From positions 186,001 through 250,000 of the forward strand of contig JAHLKI010000011.1 of assembly GCA_025602905.1 (NCBI GenBank): a DNA stretch of 64,000 nucleotides, in the 5' to 3' direction. Within the stretch, counting starts at the first letter, position 1; the number at the start of each line of letters is the position of its first letter. Below the pieces are notes generated by a model that was not told where the DNA came from, ran no database searches, and was given only the letters and a program-made list of their open reading frames with translations. This document shows positions 56,701-63,694 of the stretch, piece after piece. Both the position numbers and the translations under genes were made by a program. This DNA is from Phlyctochytrium arcticum. Taxonomy: Eukaryota > Chytridiomycota > Chytridiomycetes > Chytridiales > Chytridiaceae.

Positions 56701-57585
56701 AGAGTCTTCCACATCGTCTTTGACACGGTAATCTATAACTTTGCAGTTCCAGCCGTCATATGCATAGAGATTGAACTTGAAGGCTTTGCAGAAGTCGAGT
56801 ACCATTTCAGCCGAAACGCCATCACTTGGCGAATCCATCTTGAACCATTTCGCCATTGAGAGAACATTTCTTGGGTAGTCTCGTTTCCAGCCTCTGGTTT
56901 GTCCAGCTTTGTTCTTGATTTTGTTGGCCAAAGCGCTTCCAAAGTCGACGAGATACTGTAGAACGCAGACATTCTGCAATGTGATAGCTTCGCCCACGGA
57001 ACAATGAACAGTTTCTTCTTTCGACTTGCGCATACGCACATTTCTGGCGTACGTAAGCTCTTCGGGTGATATTTCCGTGATATTGACTTCTTGCGGGCCC
57101 TTGACTTCATGAAGTAGACCAAACGAATCCGCTAAAAGGTTCTGTTCTCCAGATTCCACCTTGCGGGCCCACTCCTCCGTCTCTGCGCTGACGTAAGCAG
57201 ACGCCTGTTCACGTGAGGAAAATAGTTTTCGATACGGTCCCATAAGGCCAGTCTTGCCCGTCTTGTAATCTTCAGGTGCGTCTTTGGGACCAAAGAGATA
57301 TGCTATTTTGAAGCTGATCTGATACAGTCTCGGAATAGACAGTGGCGGATAGTCTGTGGGCTGGTTGTTGCGAGAATCAACACGCACGTCGTGTAGCAAC
57401 ATATTCTTGTCGGCGTGATGTTGGGCTGCATACTTCCGTAAGAATTTGTGAATGGACAACAGGTTCGGATGGCGTAACTTTTTGCTGAACTGCTGTCTTA
57501 CTGTCCTCACACCGTTTCCTGTTTCAAAGGACCACACAGCGTCGAACACCGTGGTTGTTTTGGCCGGCTTCTGAGTAGTCATCAT
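53710..57585 (-). CDS. DNA polymerase B - SF1 helicase - HNH nuclease fusion
   Basis: 1291 residues, one exon, ATG at 57585 (second ATG next to it). Residues about 1-400 are an N-terminal region; GIDTEEEDF near 365 could be an Exo I-type motif, but this is unsure. The polymerase B core follows: motif A IDINNNYPSNM (about 527), motif B KLYKIIAVCTIGCLG (about 660) and motif C IRTDAMTFLF (about 767). From about 840 a superfamily 1 (Pif1/RecD-like) helicase runs: Walker A GKPGVGKT, Walker B VIVDEAAML, LFGDYRQCKPV (motif III), NYRYG, ALTANILQGCTM and LYTALSRCKD. The last 60 residues look like an HNH nuclease: FEIDHKKPIEAF..YNHYSNLQPL..NRSKKDK. Expected role: replication of the viral DNA. Active-site residues look intact. 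Opposite strand to the F-box gene, with TATA elements between them. Confidence 0.82.
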   Translation of the reverse strand: MMTTQKPAKTTTVFDAVWSFETGNGVRTVRQQFSKKLRHPNLLSIHKFLRKYAAQHHADKNMLLHDVRVDSRNNQPTDYPPLSIPRLYQISFKIAYLFGPKDAPEDYKTGKTGLMGPYRKLFSSREQASAYVSAETEEWARKVESGEQNLLADSFGLLHEVKGPQEVNITEISPEELTYARNVRMRKSKEETVHCSVGEAITLQNVCVLQYLVDFGSALANKIKNKAGQTRGWKRDYPRNVLSMAKWFKMDSPSDGVSAEMVLDFCKAFKFNLYAYDGWNCKVIDYRVKDDVEDSEKKRSKERNTETLMFWIKDEHVFPILDRGVRASLTNQTDGKLGAARQKVEGEVIGIDTEEEDFRHLISRKVKGIVIITEDTTMEDYYRIMLDVTGVHPLVEIIGDGIRTIRNEFVIVKLCDQVSEATQAAKLMNIPYTGQTLTSLGMNFLKNVSGTIEESQYTNHLRSIIGGGHFLRSQVNIAPQRICECSVPGCFLMGVSWSEGHHPTKRLLLPSGKHHEGELDPLLMTTIDINNNYPSNMFNMQSKFPIFSTGDDIEEWHISEEEMESTKKITDDEPSFFFCVTSAWGNNNRVKPFWHGNGFYDIEVVKVARKYKYPFKITHRLRAKNKALPKDFFQPFLTKLQEIFPAEDAELRKLYKIIAVCTIGCLGTKRNFHDTATCTTYDREMMSYLYWSALRFYQEKKKCGNVLVTHNEHAGGYTIHARLETQRTTDNRPINAKIVQYTYVRLYDMWRKVQEWDSSIELIQIRTDAMTFLFPDIETKRRVDSMLAAEPDWKIQDFKALKFPRMRNSSNLLSIRNVEKQRIIVYDNEDCTPEFILSHQSGAFIDGKPGVGKTAVIKRLVKHLEQNGDSYVVSAFLNRVADRLDGKTIHMSLGRRGFGQVKYVIVDEAAMLNADLWRYLLDYKRKDPDTVFYLFGDYRQCKPVEEGNYDYENSKIIEELLGGSPVWITIEKNYRYGPETERMLDSFWEKPSSLTRDFKFERNLATRTLVCTHSDRKRVNLLRMQKLEERQVEKNLAGEWLFRKPGSWYKLQDLYLTVGLPVVSFEKHPHYGIDNRNATYKVLSWNRMGAWKGIRVPRAKRPIKRGKRKSPMPDTAVALVGWDYETDQLDFTTIVDIPLPEFQQLFCPAYALTANILQGCTMTGSYTILNPKKFEKHQLYTALSRCKDMSDINIIQWPDTAVDEQALVARLKRNVGNLYGSTWKEFIDQAELPKGCTWEGYGLDFEIDHKKPIEAFRKEGVCDEEVYNHYSNLQPLKIEENRSKKDKRSFF

Positions 57586-57631
57586 TTGGTGTGTGTTCTG
57601 AAGATGTCGAGGAGAAAATAAATTTGGTCGC

Positions 57632-57644
57632 CTTTATATATGGT
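57632..57644 (-). promoter_or_regulatory. TATA box of the polymerase-helicase fusion
   Basis: Minus strand CCATATATAAAGGCG about 50-60 bp upstream of the start. Confidence 0.5.
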
Positions 57645-57679
57645 TTTCGCTGCACGTCACGGTCACCGCAGTGGAATAT

Positions 57680-57712
57680 AAAGTAAACAAAAGACGCCAT
57701 ATAAAAGGCCCT
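57680..57712 (+). promoter_or_regulatory. Viral composite promoter box, copy 1
   Basis: AAAGTAAACAAAAGA, four to six variable bases, then TATAAAAGGC. The same arrangement recurs at 58711-58742. It lies about 45 bp before the ATG of the F-box gene, followed by a CT-rich leader. Confidence 0.65.
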
Positions 57713-57750
57713 CCTCTCCTCTCTCACCCGTCCGCACTCGCTCAATTACA

Positions 57751-58713
57751 ATGACCAACCTGACCGACCAGCTCAACGAACCTATTCAAGCCGAGAGGAA
57801 ATTTATTCAAGCCGAGTATAGGAGAGAGCGCGATGAGTTGTTAGCTGAGAAAAAGATACTTCAGATGTCAGTAGAGCGACTTCAGGATGAGCTGTATGCT
57901 GAGCAACGCAAACGCCTTGTCGAAAATTGCAAACTTGAGTTGTTAGTTGAGCGACTTCGCGAGGAGTTGTCAGTTGAGCGACTCAAAGCGACACACGGCT
58001 TGGATTCCTATTACCGAAATCTAGCCGAGCGGCTGCAATCCGATACGAGCCGCAATTGTACCGACGACAACCTCAGCTTACCGCTCGATATCTTTGTTAT
58101 GCGTGTTCTTCCCCATTGCGATATTCGTACTAGGATGAGGATCGGAGCAACCAGCCGCCGCTGTAACAAGATCTATAAGGAAACCCTGACCAAACAAGAG
58201 AAATTTATGCTGACATTGGTCCGCAAGCAGCACGACCACAAAAAGAGTTTGCGGGAGCAATTGATCAGCGGAGTCAACTACATTGTAGAGGAAATGCTTG
58301 ACCGAGCTGCCAGCTCTGACAGAGACCAGATGACCCAAATCCTCGACAAGTGGGATGACTTTGAACGCATAATCACCGAAGATCCCGAAGTTTGCGCTGA
58401 ATGCAAAATTTGCAACTGTTCCGAATGCCGAAAGTGGTTCTCAAAAGAGGGTGACGGTTGCGCAGATCAGAGCGTGGAGTATCATCAATGCGAGAAGTGT
58501 TCGAAAGAATATCTATGGCACGGGGACGTCTATGTGGATTGCGGTTTTGCTATATTTCGACGTTACTATGATCCCGATGAAATTGAGAACTTCGATATGA
58601 ATTACTTGTTGGCGACTTCGTCGAATTATTTCTTCAATAATAGCTTTGAAATTGGATCCCAGGGCCTTCATGTCACATTAGTTAGTGCTGATGTCATAGA
58701 ATTTAACAAATAA
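57751..58713 (+). CDS. F-box-like protein with coiled coil and Cys-rich zinc motif (viral)
   Basis: 320 residues. Residues 1-90 are a charged coiled coil with repeated ERL..EL heptads. At about 108-145 lies an F-box-like segment, LPLDIFVMRVLPHCDIRTRMRIG followed by SRRCNKIYKE, the Skp1-binding motif of SCF ubiquitin ligases. After a helical region there is a Cys cluster at about 210-260 (VCAECKICNCSECRKW, then HQCEKCSKEY and a later Cys), a probable zinc site. The C-terminus has no known domain. Plausible role: recruiting a host or viral protein to the host SCF ligase. The F-box call is by pattern and needs a profile search. Confidence 0.65.
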   Translation: MTNLTDQLNEPIQAERKFIQAEYRRERDELLAEKKILQMSVERLQDELYAEQRKRLVENCKLELLVERLREELSVERLKATHGLDSYYRNLAERLQSDTSRNCTDDNLSLPLDIFVMRVLPHCDIRTRMRIGATSRRCNKIYKETLTKQEKFMLTLVRKQHDHKKSLREQLISGVNYIVEEMLDRAASSDRDQMTQILDKWDDFERIITEDPEVCAECKICNCSECRKWFSKEGDGCADQSVEYHQCEKCSKEYLWHGDVYVDCGFAIFRRYYDPDEIENFDMNYLLATSSNYFFNNSFEIGSQGLHVTLVSADVIEFNK

Positions 58714-58742
58714 AGTAAACAAAAGAACTCTATAAAAGGCGG
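58711..58742 (+). promoter_or_regulatory. Viral composite promoter box, copy 2
   Basis: AAAGTAAACAAAAGA, then CTCTATAAAAGGCGG, aligned with the box at 57680. Both are followed by a C/T-rich leader. It overlaps the stop codon region of the F-box gene. Confidence 0.65.
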
Positions 58743-58822
58743 TCCCTCTTGCCCCCCCGCTGGACTCCGCGCGAAGTCCAATCAGCAAGCTTTTCAATCG
58801 GCCTAGTCCACGCAAGCGCACA

Positions 58823-58966
58823 ATGGGGGCCACCAGCGATCAGATCATTGATCAGACATTTTGCAAGTCCTGTACTAAGAACGGGATCGAGCCGACCGCG
58901 AAAACCTTCCATCGAACAAGAGCTTCAAAGAAGTGCCCCCTCAACAAAGGTTGTTTAGAATTATAA
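58823..58966 (+). CDS. Small Cys protein (47 residues) in the viral element
   Basis: First ATG after the second composite promoter. The protein has FCKSC near residue 14 and KKCPLNKGC near 37, a C2C2 pattern that could bind one zinc. A GTTGTT..TTGTAG stretch after it could be an intron joining it to the next gene, but that join is out of frame, so I keep it separate. Moderate to low confidence because it is short. Confidence 0.4.
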   Translation: MGATSDQIIDQTFCKSCTKNGIEPTAKTFHRTRASKKCPLNKGCLEL

Positions 58967-59133
58967 TTCTTCCCCAAGCTTGGTCTCATCTATGGTTCTT
59001 GTAGAGAACGCTTATCGTGAAGATATCGCTTCCAAAGAATTTAGCAATTGACACTCCGGACACGATCCAAGACTCCGACCCGGAGGCCTTGTGGGTTGAC
59101 AAGGCAGCTCAGGATGAGGACGGCGCGACGTCT

Positions 59134-60183
59134 ATGGTAGAGACGGCCGAGGATGTTCAAATGGACGACGACTTTATCATACTGCTAGACCAGGCCGCGG
59201 GAATGCACTCCGCCAAATTGTCAGACTACACACAACTTGCCATGGCAATGCTGAAATCTGAGCACGCCCTCTACTTGTCACGTTCTCTGCTGAGAGCATT
59301 GGTCCAGACCGGGAGAAATCGCTTTGACGAAGACTTCTCCGAGTGGTTCTATCCCCCGCCACCGTACGAAGCAAGCCGAGAAGCAACCCCAGAAGCAACC
59401 CGAGAAGCAAACCGAGAAGCAAACCCAGAAGCTACCCGAGAAGCAAACCCTCAAGCTACCAGAGAAGCAAACCCAGAAGCTACCCGAGAAGCAACCCGCG
59501 AAGCAACCCCAGAAGCAGCCTCAGAAGCAACCCCAGAAGGTTACGTATCTGAGGGTGACGTATCTGATGGCGCAGAGGCACCGTCGAGGAAGAGGAAGAG
59601 GGTCAAGACAAGTCGCGCCGCACCTCATCGATTGTTGCTGGATACTTTGGGGTATACCGACGGAGAAGGTCTCGTCGAATACTTCCCCTGGACCAGGGAG
59701 CTTAGTCGGAATTTTCAGCAACAACACCGCAATAATGATATGGACTTGTTATTGCGCTATGACAAGGCAGGAACAGTAGTCCCCGGAGTTGGCTTCGAAG
59801 AACATTTGCGGTATATTCTTCGCGGGCGTCATCTGGAAAAGCGCTCTCATCTTGTAGTAAGAGAGGAAAACAAAACGGACAGGAATTACTTATTCAACCA
59901 AGGACTGGGCAAGTCCTGCGACGACAAGTGTGTCAAGAAGGCACTGAAAAACTTCAACCACAAATGCACCAAGGCGTGGGAGTGTGTCAAGCTGTTGGGT
60001 TGGGGGATCTTGGTATCCCGGCAACATATCACCAAGGCCGGTGGGAACATCTACAAGCTAATGTCTGAAGATGAGCTTTCGAGCGCGGCACAATTACTGG
60101 AGGCGAAGGAACTACCCACACGAAAGTATGACTCACAGATGGAACATTTTGTAGAGCAGAAAATCTTGAATTATGTAACATAG
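59134..60183 (+). CDS. Viral protein with EATREANP tandem repeats
   Basis: 349 residues from the first in-frame ATG (59134); the frame is open upstream to 59005 but holds no ATG there. The N-terminus is acidic, then hydrophobic/helical (ALYLSRSLLRALVQTG). Residues about 80-145 are a Pro/Glu/Ala/Arg repeat (EATREANPEATREA) of 15-30-nt DNA units. A KRKRVK basic motif resembles a nuclear localisation signal. The C-terminal 180 residues look folded, with SCDDKCVKKALKNFNHKC and GWGILVSRQHITKAGG. I do not recognise a family. Overlaps nothing and ends 5 bp before the packaging-ATPase 3' end is reached on the other strand. Confidence 0.6.
   Translation: MVETAEDVQMDDDFIILLDQAAGMHSAKLSDYTQLAMAMLKSEHALYLSRSLLRALVQTGRNRFDEDFSEWFYPPPPYEASREATPEATREANREANPEATREANPQATREANPEATREATREATPEAASEATPEGYVSEGDVSDGAEAPSRKRKRVKTSRAAPHRLLLDTLGYTDGEGLVEYFPWTRELSRNFQQQHRNNDMDLLLRYDKAGTVVPGVGFEEHLRYILRGRHLEKRSHLVVREENKTDRNYLFNQGLGKSCDDKCVKKALKNFNHKCTKAWECVKLLGWGILVSRQHITKAGGNIYKLMSEDELSSAAQLLEAKELPTRKYDSQMEHFVEQKILNYVT
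59366..59545 (+). repeat. Coding tandem repeat (GAAGCAACCCGA-like units)
   Basis: Twelve- to fifteen-base units GAAGCAACCCGA, GAAGCAAACCCA and GAAGCTACCCGA repeat about fifteen times and encode the EATREANP region. It generates open frames in all phases. Confidence 0.85.
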
Positions 60184-60863
60184 TCTTCCTCAAACTTTCT
60201 GTGAAATCGCTTTTTGTCAATATAAACATAGCTATATTTTTTTTTGGTGTTGTTAATGAAGAACTCGGTCAATGCTTTCTTCCTAAAGGTCACAGTGGCA
60301 AGCTTACTTGCGAGGATTTCAAATGTCTCTGGGTCCCAATTGAATATACACCATTGAGTGCTATTGGTAAACTGGATCCCATCCAACTGACGCCGGTCCT
60401 GAAAAACACACAACAGGCTCAACGAGTAGTGACGGCCGGTGGTATAGATTTTGTTAAGAGTTTTACGAAGCTCTTTACTTTTAGCTATATTTCCACAGTC
60501 GTCTAGCACCAGTAAAAGGCTTTTTTTAGGGTCTTCTTCGGCTCTCAGCTTTTGAATGTCCAAAATGTTTTGGAGCGACTCGTTATCAATGCTGTCTCGA
60601 AAGCTTACATTCTCGTACTTGGCTAATGACTTGGGGGCATCATCAAAGAACACAGTGGGACTAACCCATATTATTTGATTGATTACCTTGTGGTAAACAG
60701 CGTGAATGAGTCCAGCGATGAGAGAGGTCTTGCCCGACTCCCGTGCGGCCAGCCAGGACCAACAGAATTCTTGTTTGAGCAATCCAGAGGGTAACGGAGC
60801 GGGAACTCTCCGATCTTGCTTGACCTTCCTAGCTTTTGCAATGTAAGGTTCAATGAACACCAT
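60171..60863 (-). CDS. Packaging ATPase (FtsK/HerA, A32-like) of the viral element
   Basis: 230 residues from the ATG at 60863; an earlier GTG at 60917 is not used. Walker A is AARESGKTSLIAG (about residue 38), Walker B LLLVLDDCGNI (about residue 115), and a sensor-like SLLCVFQDRRQL follows. Size and motif spacing fit the A32-type genome-packaging ATPases of Polinton-like viruses, virophages and poxvirus-like relatives. The DDC in Walker B is typical of this group. Divergent from the minor capsid gene with 56 bp of AT-rich DNA between starts, so they probably share a promoter. Confidence 0.85.
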   Translation of the reverse strand: MVFIEPYIAKARKVKQDRRVPAPLPSGLLKQEFCWSWLAARESGKTSLIAGLIHAVYHKVINQIIWVSPTVFFDDAPKSLAKYENVSFRDSIDNESLQNILDIQKLRAEEDPKKSLLLVLDDCGNIAKSKELRKTLNKIYTTGRHYSLSLLCVFQDRRQLDGIQFTNSTQWCIFNWDPETFEILASKLATVTFRKKALTEFFINNTKKKYSYVYIDKKRFHRKFEEDYVT

Positions 60864-60919
60864 TTCCTTTATTTTTCTTGTTGAGCATATAGATATCAAT
60901 AGAATTTTTACTTGCACAA
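60864..60919. promoter_or_regulatory. Shared promoter between packaging ATPase and minor capsid gene
   Basis: 56 bp of AT-rich DNA with AGATATCAATAGA between two divergent ATGs. No room for two separate promoters. Confidence 0.4.
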
Positions 60920-61657
60920 ATGGTGTATCATGAACTGTATGCTAGCTCTGACTGTGGGAATCTAACCGGGAGGCTAAGTGAGCCCGAATGGTTCGTTGGA
61001 CAGGCTGTTGACCGCTTCAAGATCTTACGGATGAGTATCCCTATGTCCTTCCATAGCGTCAACTCAAGTAACAACACGATACTATTCTCCGACAAGGAAG
61101 ACGACTCTGCTATCAAGAAGGCTGTTTTACCTCCAAGTGATTATAATATCACCAATATTGAGGAAGAGTTGGGGGCGGCAATGAATCGATCAGGCAACCA
61201 GAACTATACAGTCTCATATGATATTGACAGAAAGCAGATAACAGTTACTGCACCACAGCCGTTTCGAATTCTCAGTATTGCGGATGGATCGTCAGCCTCC
61301 TGGCTTGGGATCGCACGAAGCTTAATGCCTGGTTTGGCCACGTCTGTTACTTTCCCAAATCTAGCAGATTTTTCCATTGGGACAAGCATTCTGTTGGTCA
61401 GCCGGTCTCTGCCCGCCAAGAACGCAACCTGGTTGGGAAATCAAGCAATCAAGGTCATTGGACATATTGATTGTTCAGCTCCTGGCTCAGTACTTGATTG
61501 GGAAAATAACGGTAGTTGGTTGCAAAGTAATGGCGATATGATCTCCACGTTAGATATATCCCTTTTAGATAGCAAGACGTTATTTCGGATACAATTGACA
61601 CAACCTTTCACAATGACAATGGGAATACTGACAGACGTTGACGACCCCGAGCCTTAA
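60920..61657 (+). CDS. Penton-like minor capsid protein (single jelly roll)
   Basis: 245 residues. Pattern: an N-terminal strand region, then KILRMSIPMSFHSVN, LPPSDYNITNIEEELGAAMN, VSYDIDRKQITVTAPQPF, ASWLGIARSL and a second strand-rich half (TSILLVSRSLPAKN, TLDISLLDSKTLFRIQL). The G/PSDYNITNIEEEL and LGI blocks recur in penton proteins of Polintons and Polinton-like viruses (positions recalled, not aligned). It would fill the icosahedral vertices of the capsid. Complete. Confidence 0.78.
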   Translation: MVYHELYASSDCGNLTGRLSEPEWFVGQAVDRFKILRMSIPMSFHSVNSSNNTILFSDKEDDSAIKKAVLPPSDYNITNIEEELGAAMNRSGNQNYTVSYDIDRKQITVTAPQPFRILSIADGSSASWLGIARSLMPGLATSVTFPNLADFSIGTSILLVSRSLPAKNATWLGNQAIKVIGHIDCSAPGSVLDWENNGSWLQSNGDMISTLDISLLDSKTLFRIQLTQPFTMTMGILTDVDDPEP

Positions 61658-61968
61658 TCCGCTGCTGGTTGACTTATTGTATCCGGGATCGAGCTTCGCC
61701 ACGACGAGTCTATGTCGATTCCTTTTGTTGCAAGGTAAGCGACGAGGGTGTCATAACCGTGATCGTGATGCAAACAAGTTGCCGATAGCTTATGGCGATC
61801 ACTGCGTTGATCACATTCCATCAAGCTTTTCATACCAGAAAGCGTAGCTGCAACGTCCTTGCTTATAGCCTTGACGAAATGCCACTGGATCAGATACGAT
61901 CCTGCTCGCACCTCATTTGGCTCATAAACCGCCGTATGATACGCAAACTGACAAACAATGTATTCCAT
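61654..61968 (-). CDS. Small minus-strand protein of the viral element
   Basis: 104 residues, ATG at 61968, ending four bases inside the convergent minor capsid gene. It fills the otherwise empty gap between the capsid genes. Features: a Cys/His cluster CLHHDHGYDTLV and the tail YLATKGIDIDSSW. Minus-strand GTATCATATAC lies about 20 bp upstream as a possible TATA-like element. No recognised family; may be a real small viral gene. Confidence 0.45.
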   Translation of the reverse strand: MEYIVCQFAYHTAVYEPNEVRAGSYLIQWHFVKAISKDVAATLSGMKSLMECDQRSDRHKLSATCLHHDHGYDTLVAYLATKGIDIDSSWRSSIPDTISQPAAD

Positions 61969-62023
61969 ATTCTTATCTATTTTGTATATGATACAATTTT
62001 TTTTTCTTCAGAGTACGTTAAAT

Positions 62024-62452
62024 ATGTCGGACTCTGAAGAATCAAATCAAGTCACTCAAGCAAGTCCTTCCGAATTTTCAGCTCCTAGGAAGGTTTCTGA
62101 CAAAAAACTCGAAGCTTTGGCAAAAGCCAGAGCAAAGAAGCAAGAAGTGGTGAAACGCGCCCGCGTCGAGAAGCGAGAAGGTATGCTGAAAAACATTTCA
62201 GATGACTACAAGCACGAAGTCGATCATCTTGTCAATGAACGAATGGCCATTGAGCGTCAGAAGCTCGACACAGAGTTTGCACAATGGAAAGTGGCGTTCT
62301 ATGAACAGCAAGGGCAAGGGCAAGATGCAAAGCTTCGAAAGCAACCGAAGAAAATTGTAAGGAAACGGCCGAGCTCTGCTCAACCTCAACCTCAACCTCA
62401 ATTTGATCAACCATTGCCTCTCAGACGTTTCCCAACTATTGTTGGATTTTGA
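62024..62452 (+). CDS. Basic coiled-coil protein of the viral element
   Basis: 142 residues from the ATG at 62024 (an earlier in-frame ATG at 61958 precedes a hydrophobic stretch and I prefer the later one). It is rich in Lys, Glu and Ala, with a long helix around KLEALAKARAKKQEVVKRAR and VDHLVNERMAIERQKLDTE. A basic KKIVRKRPSS and PQPQPQ tail closes it. It lies directly before the major capsid gene. Possibly a DNA-binding or scaffold/core protein, by position only. Confidence 0.55.
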   Translation: MSDSEESNQVTQASPSEFSAPRKVSDKKLEALAKARAKKQEVVKRARVEKREGMLKNISDDYKHEVDHLVNERMAIERQKLDTEFAQWKVAFYEQQGQGQDAKLRKQPKKIVRKRPSSAQPQPQPQFDQPLPLRRFPTIVGF

Positions 62453-62486
62453 GAGACTGCGTTTTTTTTTCTGCGTTATGGTAGAT

Positions 62487-62500
62487 ATATATATATATAG
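62487..62500 (+). promoter_or_regulatory. TATA-like element before the major capsid gene
   Basis: ATATATATATATATAG about 15-25 bp before the ATG of the major capsid gene. The run is very regular and short of the ATG, so it is only a suggestion. Confidence 0.35.
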
Positions 62501-62512
62501 AACAACTCAAAT

Positions 62513-63694
62513 ATGACGACTCTTATGAATGAGCACAATTTCCAGTTCCCTCCGACAAATCTGTTAAGTGCTGGCAACAACATTCGTTGGAGATCGATCA
62601 AGCCAAGCAGCGGGCTCGCTATGTTGTCGGATCAAAGCGCTGCACTGACATTTACAATTCAGTCATCAAGCGCTGCCCTTGTAAGTAATACTTTATATAT
62701 AAAGGCAACATATGTGCTTGTTGATGAGGTCGGTTCCAATATTGGCCCAAACACGTATGAGCACACGGAGCTTGGACTGGCTGCTTTGATTGAAAGCGAC
62801 AATATGAGTTGGTCAGGTGTCGAGACGAAAATGTCGCAAACAAAGGACTATCCAGCTCTCCTCTCGACGTGGTATACTGGTGACACTTTGGGCACAAAAC
62901 AATGGAAAAAGCAGCTCGAAGGATTCGGAACTAAGGACCGTTTACAGACGGATGGAAGTGGTGTTCTTATTCATCATCCTTTCAATTGCACGTTCGCTAC
63001 ACCGCAGCATATTCTGCTTCCAGCCATCACTGGAGGTGTGAATGTGTCCTTCAATATTGGAAGAATAGAAGATTTCATACCAAATCTCGCAACCGGCACT
63101 TCAACCAGTGGACGAAAACCTGCCCGTGTTCTGCTTCAGGATATTTCCTGCAATTACGCGGAATTGGAGTTGGATAATGAATATATTCAACAGATTGTGT
63201 CCGACCTTGCAGCTGGTGGAAAATTATGGCACGCAACTGTGGATATGGAGCAGCAAGTCGTTCCCGCCGTAGAGGGCAATATGCAACAGATAGTCGTAAA
63301 TACCAGACGTGCTAAGTCAGTCCAATCGTGGAGGCTGCAGTGGCGAAAGCCTGCCAACATTGCGGATAAGACTAGGGACAGAGCATTAATCAACTCTCAT
63401 TGCGATCTATCGAGCTTTGATGTGGAAATTGCTGGTCAACGTATCTCTCCAAAGGGACGAAAATGGCAGCTCAACTTAGCATCTAACAAGAGCGGAACTA
63501 TCAAAGATCCAGAAGCTTGGTATTTGCAGTACCTCACCGCGGCTGGTGGTTATGGCTCTGAACTCAACGATGTGGTCTTTAATCCCGCTGCTGGACTATT
63601 TTCCGTTGGAACTAATTTTGCCGCCTCATCGGATCAAAGCAATGTTTGGGGGGACGGAATGGATTGTTCCAATTCCGATGGAAAATGTACATAA
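62513..63694 (+). CDS. Major capsid protein, double-jelly-roll fold (Polinton-like)
   Basis: 393 residues. N-terminal FQFPPTNLLSAGNNIRWRS, then an alternating strand pattern with two jelly-roll-like halves: the first contains FTIQSSSAALVSNTLYIKA, the second HILLPAITGGVNVSFNIGRI and ARVLLQDISCNYAELELDNE. It closes with DPEAWYLQYLTAAGGYGSEL and a WGDGMDC tail. Length is at the short end for double-jelly-roll capsids of Polinton-like viruses. It forms the trimeric capsomer of an icosahedral virion. The frame is intact. Confidence 0.78.
   Translation: MTTLMNEHNFQFPPTNLLSAGNNIRWRSIKPSSGLAMLSDQSAALTFTIQSSSAALVSNTLYIKATYVLVDEVGSNIGPNTYEHTELGLAALIESDNMSWSGVETKMSQTKDYPALLSTWYTGDTLGTKQWKKQLEGFGTKDRLQTDGSGVLIHHPFNCTFATPQHILLPAITGGVNVSFNIGRIEDFIPNLATGTSTSGRKPARVLLQDISCNYAELELDNEYIQQIVSDLAAGGKLWHATVDMEQQVVPAVEGNMQQIVVNTRRAKSVQSWRLQWRKPANIADKTRDRALINSHCDLSSFDVEIAGQRISPKGRKWQLNLASNKSGTIKDPEAWYLQYLTAAGGYGSELNDVVFNPAAGLFSVGTNFAASSDQSNVWGDGMDCSNSDGKCT

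Noticed and set aside
59017..60183. Start of the repeat protein at 59017
   Set aside because: The codon is GTG. The nearest ATG in frame is 59134; a spliced 5' exon is possible but the junction tried does not keep frame.
60171..60917. Start of the packaging ATPase at 60917
   Set aside because: The codon there is GTG; the first ATG in frame is at 60863 and gives the usual length.
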